From an uncultured Prevotellaceae bacterium (lineage in GTDB: Bacteria; Bacteroidota; Bacteroidia; Bacteroidales; Bacteroidaceae): a DNA stretch of 38,191 bases. The notes beneath the pieces were generated by a model, which made no database searches, had not been told where the DNA came from, and saw only the letters and a program-made list of their open reading frames with translations. Every line of letters begins with the position of its first letter. The first letter of the stretch is position 1. The DNA lies in contig ONKX01000019.1 of assembly GCA_900318555.1 (NCBI GenBank), positions 1 through 38,191 of the forward strand, in the 5' to 3' direction. Below, one piece after another: positions 1-6,818 of this stretch. The position numbers and the translations under genes are program-made.

Positions 1-2067
1 AGTATAATAAGGTTGATAATCATTGAGCATCAGGGTATCGTTGGCTTCAAGAGAGAAATCATACAACATATGCATACCCTGTGTTCCCTCTCTGCAAACA
101 TACACTTTCTTGTCTTCTTCGTACCAGGCTCCCACTTTGCTCAAGGAGGACGTTTGCGTTAAAGCACTATAATCTGCGTAATCTGGATTGACATATCGCT
201 GACACCACATCTGCTTGCACGTCTTGCCGTTGACAATCGTGTCGCCATCGAAGTAGTAATAATCAACGACCTGCACAGGACTTTCTGGACTGCTCGGAAT
301 GGTTCCCACCTTCCACACCTTACCATCTTCGACAAACGGACGATAGGCCATATCGTCATCAGGCTTCGGCCAAACGTCATAAAGCACTTCTCCATTGCGC
401 TCGAAATGAACAAGCATGGAGCGGTAGTGGCGCTCAGGATATAAATTTCCATCATAATCAAACATTCTTAAAGCACCATACGGGTTTGGTGGTCCTAACA
501 GACATTCTCCGTCATTCCATTCAGTTATGCCAATTCCTTCGATGATACGTCCACCGTTTGTGTCAATTAATTGTGGATTATCATATATGCCACATTCAGG
601 GGCTTTGCCGTCCAAATCCACGTACTTTAGCGGTCTTACGCCGCCGAAGTAACCTTCCTTTATCTCGTCTATGATGCCATAGTAATGATGATATTGCACT
701 ATGCCAGTCGTATTTGACATAGTTATATCCGTATAATAAATTCCTTTTCCAATGCTCCAATCAAACTGGTATGCTTCTCCTGGCCATGGTACATAAGTAT
801 TCCCATCATAGTCACGAACAGGTACCGATACAAAGGTGCCATTATGCCCATATATGTTTTCCGCTTGTTCACCTTCCATTACCATAAGTGTAAGAGAATC
901 TGTCCATTCAGGGCCGTTGGAATATACTTTTTTGAATGTTTGAATATTATCCGACTCCCCTTGTACATACTCCCCCTTCACATAATACTCTATCGTCTCA
1001 AAGTTCGGCACCCATTCGTCGCCTACCTTCGAATACCAGTTGTCGTACTTCAGCGTATCCAGCCTTATCTCCGTCCACTTCGTTCCTTCGGGGAAATACT
1101 CTTCTGTCGGCTGCGTATTTGAGGTATATTCAATGCGTTCGAACTGTTCGTCTTCAAATCGGAACAGCCCGTCGACTCTGGTAGCCACCCAGATTGCTTT
1201 CCCATCAATCAGCAGATCAGTCACACGGGCATCAGTAGGTAGCTGATAAGAGGTAAACTCAGCACCGTCGTATTTATACAACAGATTGTTGCAGCCGAAC
1301 CAGACGTTGTTGTCGACATCAACAGCCAGTCCAAGAGTCCTTAACTTCCCGTACTCGGGAAGCGGGCTATTCTTGCTATTGAACAGTTTCGTGCTGTTAC
1401 CGTCATAACACAAAATGCCATTGAATGTGTCGTTAAACCACACATTACCCTGCTTGTCTATATCCATATTGTAGGCATCACAATATCTTGTGGTAACCGT
1501 CTTTACCTCTTGGTCCTTGGTGATGTATCCCAAGGAACCGTCAAAATTTGGTCCATTGCTACAAAACCAAATCGTGCCGTCAGCACTTTGCTTCAACGCA
1601 CTATAAGCCACCCAAGAACTGAATAGTGCCTGAGGCTGGGTATATTTCTCCCAAGCTATGCCATCGTATTTATAGATATAATATAATCCGCCAAGCCACA
1701 GATTTCCGTCAGAGTCGTATAACACTTCCTCAAAGGATTGATTGGTAAAGAAGGGGGTATTGTACCTATTATAGTTCCTGAATACTCTACCGTCAAACTC
1801 ACTGACGCCATTATCGTATGAACCCACTAGCACCTTCCCGTTACGGCAGGTCACACTGATAAGGTCGTCAGAACACAACCCGTTGTTGAAACGAGTATAA
1901 GTCGTATGCTCACCAGTCAGCTTGTTGTACTTCACCAAGCCGGCATTGGTCGCAAGCCACAGATTATCACCGTCCATCGCCATCTGGCGGATCCAGTTGT
2001 TTGCTGTCTGGGCATAGCCACTTAACGAAAGCAGTACATACACAATAAATAATAATGTCCGTTTCAT
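1..2067 (-). CDS. Exported two-component-regulator-type beta-propeller protein, 3' end outside window
   Basis: The reading frame is open from an ATG at 2067 to the left edge (689 codons, no stop), so the C-terminus is missing. Residues 1-20 form a signal peptide ending G-Y-A-Q, so export is expected. Residues about 25-312 hold six or seven blades of the Reg_prop type. Each has a D-x-x-G-N-x-W-[LF]-[GA]-like core followed by L-x-K-Y-D-G, for example near residues 31-47, 118-135, 205-222, 251-268 and 289-305. In Bacteroidota such propellers usually form the sensory part of hybrid two-component systems, but they also occur as stand-alone exported proteins. The residues after 320 match nothing I recognise. 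The gene begins 17 bases after the stop of the TPR/HTH regulator, so the two probably form one transcript. Whether a kinase or a secretion domain follows cannot be seen. Confidence 0.8.
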   Translation of the reverse strand, partial: MKRTLLFIVYVLLSLSGYAQTANNWIRQMAMDGDNLWLATNAGLVKYNKLTGEHTTYTRFNNGLCSDDLISVTCRNGKVLVGSYDNGVSEFDGRVFRNYNRYNTPFFTNQSFEEVLYDSDGNLWLGGLYYIYKYDGIAWEKYTQPQALFSSWVAYSALKQSADGTIWFCSNGPNFDGSLGYITKDQEVKTVTTRYCDAYNMDIDKQGNVWFNDTFNGILCYDGNSTKLFNSKNSPLPEYGKLRTLGLAVDVDNNVWFGCNNLLYKYDGAEFTSYQLPTDARVTDLLIDGKAIWVATRVDGLFRFEDEQFERIEYTSNTQPTEEYFPEGTKWTEIRLDTLKYDNWYSKVGDEWVPNFETIEYYVKGEYVQGESDNIQTFKKVYSNGPEWTDSLTLMVMEGEQAENIYGHNGTFVSVPVRDYDGNTYVPWPGEAYQFDWSIGKGIYYTDITMSNTTGIVQYHHYYGIIDEIKEGYFGGVRPLKYVDLDGKAPECGIYDNPQLIDTNGGRIIEGIGITEWNDGECLLGPPNPYGALRMFDYDGNLYPERHYRSMLVHFERNGEVLYDVWPKPDDDMAYRPFVEDGKVWKVGTIPSSPESPVQVVDYYYFDGDTIVNGKTCKQMWCQRYVNPDYADYSALTQTSSLSKVGAWYEEDKKVYVCREGTQGMHMLYDFSLEANDTLMLNDYQPYYT

Positions 2068-2084
2068 ATCTGTTTGTTTTTTTG

Positions 2085-3527
2085 TTATCTGCTGTTGAGT
2101 ATCTGTTCCAGAGTGATATCTGGATTGCTCTCTCCGAACACGTCCTTCTTCAGTTTGAGTTTGCGGTGCTGGACGGCAGAGACGGTGATGCAGTAGATGT
2201 TGCCGATGGTGCGGTTGCTGAGGCCGAGCCGCGTGAGGATACACAGACGGATGTCGTCTTCCTGCATAGTAGGGTATTGTTCGCGAATCTTGGCAAAGCG
2301 GTTACCATCGATGGCGTTGAGCGTACGTTCTATCTCACTCCATTCGTGCGGACTGAGGTAGATGACCGAATCGCCGCCCTGGTTAAGCTTCTTCAGCGCT
2401 TCCGTGCGTTCGAGGATGAAGTTTTGCAGGAATGTCACCACTTCATTGGCCTGATGCAATAAGGTCTTCTGATGCTCTGCCTCTTGCTGTAGTTGGCGTT
2501 TCTCCTGTTCTTTCTTGAGTAGCTCGTTTTCCAGTTTCGATTGCTCATAGGCCCGTTGCTGACGAAGCATACGGATGCGATAGCGAAGGGCTAACACTGT
2601 TGCAAGAAGGATGACCACAGCGGCAATGATGACAATAAGGAGTGTACGACCATACATCTGTGAACGGTATTCCAGTTGCTGGTTCTCCATTTCCTGTCGC
2701 AACGTCTCCTGATAATACTCGTCTTTCTGTTCAAGTGCCTTGTAATAGAAACCTTCTATTTGCTCGAAGGCTTCTTCCACGCTGTCCTCCACCTGTGTAG
2801 CGCCCATCCTTCGAAGTGCTATGTTTGCGAGGCTGCTCTGCACGATATATGCCAGATGCACGTCACTACCTGGATCAATCTGCCGATAGATGGTTTCTGC
2901 CGAATCGAGCATGTTCAGGCTGAGGTAACTGCGAGCCAGCACTTGCAAGGTGCCTGATCTCAGTTCGGTTGTAGCTGTCGATTCTGCCCGATGGGCGTAG
3001 TCGAGTGCCAGACGATAGTCATCCCTAGCCCAAGCGATGTTTGCAAGACTGGTAAGCGTCTGACACATCAAGTCCGCCATCTGGTTTTTCTCAGCGATAT
3101 CGTAAGCACGACGGATGAAATCGAGTGCTTCGTCGTAAGAACCCTCGGTGGTGTAAGCCAATTGTGCGGCATAGGTGCCTGCATAGTCGAGTAACATGAC
3201 GTAGTTGCGCTCATCATCGGGATGCTGCTCATAGATGGCCAGGGCTTTCTTCATCAGTCGCAATGCTTCTTCGGGATTGCTCTGCGACAATGCTTCCGCC
3301 AAGCGTTGATACGCGATATAATAGGTGTGCCAATCCTCAGAGGCCTCAGCCAATTGGATGGTCTTTCGCAGCAAAGTCTCGCCCTGACGGATGCTGTCGT
3401 TGGCAAAAGCAGTCTGGGCCTCCTCCAGACAACGTGCTGCCGTCTGTGAATCCGCCCCCTGCTGTTGCTGACTGCAAGCAGCCATCAGAACGACTATCAT
3501 GAATATGTACAACGACCTTGTAAACAT
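2085..3527 (-). CDS. TPR-containing transmembrane transcriptional regulator (lipobox, TM helix, coiled coil, C-terminal HTH)
   Basis: This 480-residue protein starts at 3527. A longer frame reaches 3560, but a -7 box lies at 3558-3565, so that start would be upstream of transcription. Residues 1-18 are hydrophobic and end in a lipobox-like L-M-A-A-C. Residues about 35-275 are helical TPR repeats. A transmembrane helix spans about 295-315, followed by a charged coiled coil to about 375. The C-terminus (about 421-463) has a LuxR-like helix-turn-helix with the pattern D-D-I-R-L-C-I-L...S-N-R-T-I-G...S-A-V-Q-H-R-K-L-K. In Bacteroidota this layout is known for one-component regulators with periplasmic TPRs and cytoplasmic DNA binding. 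The signal detected and the targets are unknown. The adjoining propeller gene is the obvious candidate partner. Confidence 0.8.
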   Translation of the reverse strand: MFTRSLYIFMIVVLMAACSQQQQGADSQTAARCLEEAQTAFANDSIRQGETLLRKTIQLAEASEDWHTYYIAYQRLAEALSQSNPEEALRLMKKALAIYEQHPDDERNYVMLLDYAGTYAAQLAYTTEGSYDEALDFIRRAYDIAEKNQMADLMCQTLTSLANIAWARDDYRLALDYAHRAESTATTELRSGTLQVLARSYLSLNMLDSAETIYRQIDPGSDVHLAYIVQSSLANIALRRMGATQVEDSVEEAFEQIEGFYYKALEQKDEYYQETLRQEMENQQLEYRSQMYGRTLLIVIIAAVVILLATVLALRYRIRMLRQQRAYEQSKLENELLKKEQEKRQLQQEAEHQKTLLHQANEVVTFLQNFILERTEALKKLNQGGDSVIYLSPHEWSEIERTLNAIDGNRFAKIREQYPTMQEDDIRLCILTRLGLSNRTIGNIYCITVSAVQHRKLKLKKDVFGESNPDITLEQILNSR

Positions 3528-3557
3528 TGTTATCGATTCTTCGTCAGTTCTCGGTTG

Positions 3558-3565
3558 CAAAGTTA
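3558..3565 (-). promoter_or_regulatory. -7 box for the TPR regulator
   Basis: TAACTTTG on the minus strand matches the Bacteroidota TAnnTTTG element. Transcription would begin near 3550, leaving a leader of about 23 bases before the ATG at 3527. No TTTG at the usual 19-21 base spacing is present, so the -33 element is weak. Confidence 0.55.
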
Positions 3566-3750
3566 CGACATTTTTTCCAAAGTTGTATCAGTTACCTATG
3601 GAAAAGATACAAAGGAGAGAAAACAGGAAACGTCTGCAAATCAATGAATTATAAAAAACCGAACATCCCGCCCTATGGAAAGTTTCTAATGAAGGTATGG
3701 AAAAGAGCAACAAATGCGTCGCCTTCCAGGCTGAACGGCTGACGGTAACG

Positions 3751-3926
3751 GGCAGTTGAAGGGGAAGAGTGCCGTGCAAACAGGGAGAAAGTGCCGATGT
3801 AAAAGGGAGCGAATGCCTAGGTAAGCGGATTCGGGCGGCCGCCCGCATTAATGTGGGCGGCCGTGCTTATTATTGCGGGCGGGAGGCCGCATTATTGCGA
3901 CCGCCCGCCCGTATCCGAGTTTTATA
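3751..3926. repeat. 176-bp GC-rich repeat, copy 1
   Basis: It aligns without gaps to 9668-9843 in the same orientation, with 5 substitutions in 176 bases by my count. The right half is extremely GC-rich. It contains the perfect 14-bp palindrome CGGGCGGCCGCCCG (with an inner GCGGCCGC) at about 3828-3841. An inverted pair GCGGGCGG / CCGCCCGC follows, separated by 18 bases. The left half has two loosely similar segments around AGTGCCG. It carries no plausible ORF of its own. A short mobile or REP-like element, or a structured RNA, would fit. Confidence 0.9.
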
Positions 3927-3963
3927 CCTTAAAAGGTTGACACAAAACAATACTTTCGGAGAA

Positions 3964-4022
3964 ATCAAAAATACTCCAAGAGTATTCAAAATTTCGTTCG
4001 GAGTATTGATTTTTAGTGCCGG
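3964..4022. repeat. 59-bp hairpin repeat, copy A
   Basis: It aligns without gaps to 8722-8780, with 48 of 59 positions identical by my count. It contains the hairpin AATACTC-CAA-GAGTATT (3970-3986) and ends in TTTTAGTGCCGG. The hairpin is kept in the other copy although its loop differs. It carries no ORF. Confidence 0.65.
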
Positions 4023-4147
4023 CATCGTTTGCTGTATAGGAAAAAAAAGAATGAATTTTTTTGTTTTGTGCTCACTTATTCGTACCTTTTCGCTTTGCGA
4101 GAAGATAGGCTGCATCTCGGAAATAAAAGAAAAAAATCCGTTTTTTC

Positions 4148-4178
4148 TTTGTATTTCGCTCGATTTACACTATCTTTG
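4148..4178 (+). promoter_or_regulatory. Consensus Bacteroidota promoter for the zeta-toxin remnant
   Basis: TTTG at 4148-4151 and TATCTTTG at 4171-4178 are separated by exactly 19 bases, a full match to the TTTG-N19-TAnnTTTG consensus. The expected start of transcription (about 4183-4186) falls on the ATG at 4186, so the transcript would have almost no leader. Confidence 0.75.
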
Positions 4179-4185
4179 CAGCGAA

Positions 4186-4483
4186 ATGGCAAAGAACCTA
4201 TATATCATCAGCGGTTGCAACGGGGCCGGTAAGACAACGGCTTCGTATACCGTGCTGCCAGAAATATTGGATTGCAGGGAGTTTGTCAATGCTGATGAGA
4301 TAGCACGAGACTTGTCACCGTTCAACCCAGAGAGTGTGGCTATCGAGGCAGGTCGTTTGATGTTGAGTCGTATTGAGGAATAGTGAAACTCCTCGTAAAA
4401 AGATTGCTATTGGTGGGAAAAATGCTGATATTGAGATATATTATCATAAATTGTACGAAAACATGAAGGCTTATGTCAAATAA
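4186..4483 (+). pseudogene. Zeta-toxin-like P-loop kinase, internally deleted and frameshifted
   Basis: The N-terminal part (4186-4383, 65 codons) begins M-A-K-N-L-Y-I-I-S-G with Walker A G-C-N-G-A-G-K-T (residues 10-17). It continues F-V-N-A-D-E-I-A-R-D, as in zeta-toxin-like and UDP-N-acetylglucosamine-kinase-like proteins. It stops at R-I-E-E-stop. The family's C-terminal end resumes immediately in the +1 frame, N-S-E-T-P-R-K-K-I-A-I-G-G-K and on to stop at 4483 (34 residues). Intact relatives are about 190-200 residues, so roughly 95 central residues are missing. The product cannot be a working toxin or kinase. The consensus promoter and the downstream partner ORF are kept. Confidence 0.8.
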
Positions 4484-4634
4484 AGAAATAAAAGAATTTA
4501 CCCGCAAATTGGAAGATGGACTCCAAATTGCAGAAAAGCGAATGCTCGAGGAGAAAGCACTTCGTGGCGAAGATATTATCGTGTCTTCTGACGGTAAGAC
4601 TATAGAACGTATTCCCGCAAAACAGTTATTATAA
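4473..4634 (+). CDS. Small partner protein of the zeta-toxin-like cassette (53 aa)
   Basis: The ATG at 4473 overlaps the end of the toxin remnant by 11 bases and the frame runs 53 codons to TAA at 4632-4634. It is rich in charged residues: K-E-F-T-R-K-L-E-D-G at the start, then a predicted helix I-A-E-K-R-M-L-E-E-K, then V-S-S-D-G-K-T-I-E-R-I-P-A. In Bacteroidota a similar short ORF often accompanies this type of P-loop toxin gene and may be the antitoxin. That role is inferred from position only. The frame is intact although its neighbour is broken. Confidence 0.6.
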   Translation: MSNKEIKEFTRKLEDGLQIAEKRMLEEKALRGEDIIVSSDGKTIERIPAKQLL

Positions 4635-4649
4635 ACATTAAACATCATC

Positions 4650-4754
4650 GTGCTCACATACTGTAAACACTATATTCTGCTGATTGGTTTGGCGTTTTTC
4701 GCTGTATCAAGCATCCATGCGGACGACTTGGAACAGCGGAAACAAATTCAATAA
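4650..4754 (+). pseudogene. Orphan signal-peptide fragment (34 codons)
   Basis: This short frame starts with GTG at 4650 and ends with TAA at 4754. It encodes a basic-then-hydrophobic stretch (Y-C-K-H-Y-I-L-L-I-G-L-A-F-F-A-V) ending S-I-H-A-D-D, which resembles a signal peptide with an A-x-A-like cleavage site, and stops a few residues later. It could be the surviving start of a deleted exported protein, a tiny secreted peptide, or chance. There is no promoter of its own. It lies 15 bases after the stop of the 53-residue ORF. Confidence 0.3.
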
Positions 4755-4756
4755 CA

Positions 4757-4794
4757 CAAGATTCCACAAGTTCATTAAGACTTACGGAATCTTG
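4757..4794. terminator. Hairpin between convergent units
   Basis: CAAGATTCC (4757-4765) pairs with GGAATCTTG (4786-4794), and an inner AAGT/ACTT extends the stem. It lies between the plus-strand toxin cassette and the end of the minus-strand BspA-like pair, so it may end transcription from either side. There is no long T-run, so this is tentative. Confidence 0.4.
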
Positions 4795-4886
4795 CTTTAT
4801 CTCCAAATGATCAATGGCACCGTCCCCGTGATCATCTAATTTTAATCAAAGATATGAATTATTATTGATTTATGCTCACTTTAACA

Positions 4887-6818
4887 CTATTTTTTTATCA
4901 TTGGTATCTTAATTGTCTTTGTTCCTGTCTTGATAATGTATACAGCATTAGACGGCAAAGCGATGTGCGCTTTACTACCAGTACTACTGAAACTCCTAAC
5001 CAGTTGACCGTTCAATAGATAGACATTGATGAGTTCACCCTCTTTGGCATTCTCAATGACAATGCCTTCTGCATCGCCCAACACCCTCATACCGTTTTGC
5101 TCTGGTTTCGTGATACCCGTCTGACTTTGTTCTAATGCAATGCGGACAACAGCATCGCCCTTGACGACGGGTGTCTGAATGTAATTCTCCTTACCGCCCT
5201 TGTTGGTAATGTCCTCGCCATTATAAGTAATGCTGTGCACCTGCCAGCCTTCTTCCTCGATGATGCGACAGCCATAGGTTTTGTCGATATCTACCAGAAT
5301 GCGTACACGCCCCATCTCATTTTGCACAATGTCGAGATTGGCTTGGGCTACACCGAAGAACACCCAGATTCCACCCTCGGGCTTGATTGTGCTGATGGTC
5401 AGCTGGTTGTCCTTCACGTTCTTACCCAGATAGTCTGTGCCTCCCGAATACCTTTGCTCCACTTCGCGCACCCTCTTGCCTTCGTCAGGCAGGAAGGTAA
5501 GGGTAAACGGCTCTCCCTCCGGCACGAGCAGCGAGGACTCGCCTTCAGAGAATTGCTGCCCATTGTAACTGACACGTCCGCCTCCCTGCCAAATAGTCAG
5601 CGGAACAGCCTGATAAAGCGTTCCCGGGTCGTACTCCGTCACTTGTCTGAAATTCTTCCAGAAGTCAGCCTTGGCGTAAGTATCCTTGCTACCTGTGGGA
5701 ACTTTGAGTTCTGCCTCGTTGAACAGGTCGAGGATGTCCTGCGAGAACGTTGACGAACCATACGAACTCGGCTTACGGCCACGAACTGTCAGTTGTCTGA
5801 GGCTTTTACAGCCCTCGAAGGCATCACCTGCTATATTCTTTACATTCTCGCCAATGGTCAGACTCTTCAGGCTTTTACAATAGCTGAACATGCCCATCTG
5901 AATGTATTTTATCGCTCTGGGCAGCGTCACCTCCGTCAGACTGGAGCAATTGCTGAACACACGCTGTCCCATTTCGTAAACACTGTTGGGCAACACAATT
6001 TCTTTTAGCGACGTACAGCCGGCAAAGGCTTCGGAAAGAACCCTTAGTGTACCTTCTGGGACGGTGAAACTCTCCAAGGCGCTACAGCCGTTGAATCCGC
6101 TTAACTCTTCGATCTTTCCACCCAGAACGACAGTCGTCAACTTGCTACAATATGCGAAGCAACCGGAACGGATGCTTTTCAGATTGCTGTGGGTGGTGAC
6201 CTTCCTCAGATTATAACAACCGCTGAACACATCACCATCGAGGGTTTGCAGACTTTCGGGCAGGTCGATCTCCGTCAGATTCTGACAGCCTTGGAAAGCT
6301 TCTCTTTTGATGGTCGTCAGTCCCTTGGGGAAGTGAATCTCCTTCAGCGGGAGTCCTTCAAAGGCCTCGGCACCGATCTCCTTCAGGTTATCGGGCAGAT
6401 GGATTTCCTCCAATCGGCAGTCTTTGAAGCAACTCTCACCCAGTGCCCTGATGCCGTCAGGCAGGTTGATGCTTTTCACGCCGGAATAGCGGAAGGCATT
6501 GTCGCCTATCGTCGTAATGGACTTAGGCAGTATGATGTTATCTACCCGCGTCAGAAATACCTGTTGCCAGCCGGATTCGGTATTTCCAATGGCTGTCACC
6601 GTCAGTTGGCGACCATTATACTCAACGGTTTCAGGTATCTCGAAACGCGTAGTGTCGCGGGGCGAGAATCCCCACTCGCCTTGCTCTCCGATGTTCACTT
6701 CCACCACGCTGACAGTCGTCGGCGAGGTAATCGAATAGCTGATGTAGCCTTGCTTGAAGTCGGCTGCCTGTGTGCTGCCTGCTATGAGCAGACAGAGTAA
6801 TAGTATCTTTGTTTTCAT
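4887..6818 (-). CDS. BspA-like leucine-rich repeat surface protein with C-terminal sorting domain
   Basis: This 643-residue exported protein starts at 6818 (M-K-T-K-I-L-L-L-C-L-L-I-A-G-S-T-Q-A signal peptide) and overlaps the stop of the upstream gene as ATGA. After a short beta domain, residues to about 370 are LRR_5/BspA repeats of the pattern F-x-G-C-x-x-L-x-x-[IV]-x-L-P-x-x-[IL]-x-x-[IL]. A further beta-rich region with a G-G-x-V-x-Y-x-G-like module follows. The last 75 residues (V-Y-L-L-N-G-Q-L-V-R...A-V-Y-I-I-K-T-G-T-K-T-I-K-I) look like a type IX secretion sorting domain, so a cell-surface location is likely. BspA-type repeats in oral and gut Bacteroidota bind host or bacterial surface proteins. 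The ligand here is unknown. Confidence 0.85.
   Translation of the reverse strand: MKTKILLLCLLIAGSTQAADFKQGYISYSITSPTTVSVVEVNIGEQGEWGFSPRDTTRFEIPETVEYNGRQLTVTAIGNTESGWQQVFLTRVDNIILPKSITTIGDNAFRYSGVKSINLPDGIRALGESCFKDCRLEEIHLPDNLKEIGAEAFEGLPLKEIHFPKGLTTIKREAFQGCQNLTEIDLPESLQTLDGDVFSGCYNLRKVTTHSNLKSIRSGCFAYCSKLTTVVLGGKIEELSGFNGCSALESFTVPEGTLRVLSEAFAGCTSLKEIVLPNSVYEMGQRVFSNCSSLTEVTLPRAIKYIQMGMFSYCKSLKSLTIGENVKNIAGDAFEGCKSLRQLTVRGRKPSSYGSSTFSQDILDLFNEAELKVPTGSKDTYAKADFWKNFRQVTEYDPGTLYQAVPLTIWQGGGRVSYNGQQFSEGESSLLVPEGEPFTLTFLPDEGKRVREVEQRYSGGTDYLGKNVKDNQLTISTIKPEGGIWVFFGVAQANLDIVQNEMGRVRILVDIDKTYGCRIIEEEGWQVHSITYNGEDITNKGGKENYIQTPVVKGDAVVRIALEQSQTGITKPEQNGMRVLGDAEGIVIENAKEGELINVYLLNGQLVRSFSSTGSKAHIALPSNAVYIIKTGTKTIKIPMIKK

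Larger units (their letters stand above)
3566..4147. other. Gene-free accessory island 1
   Basis: This stretch lies between the promoter of the TPR regulator and the promoter of the toxin remnant. I find no convincing gene in it. A long plus-strand frame crossing it (3769-4383) is open only because it joins the toxin remnant at its 3' end, and its upstream part resembles no protein. The stretch contains the first copy of the 176-bp GC-rich repeat (3751-3926) and a 59-bp hairpin repeat (3964-4022). Nothing recognisable is seen at 3600-3750. Confidence 0.6.

Noticed and set aside
3769-4383. 204-codon plus-strand frame in island 1
   Set aside because: Only its last 65 codons resemble a protein. 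The promoter at 4148-4178 lies inside it, and the upstream part runs through the 176-bp repeat.
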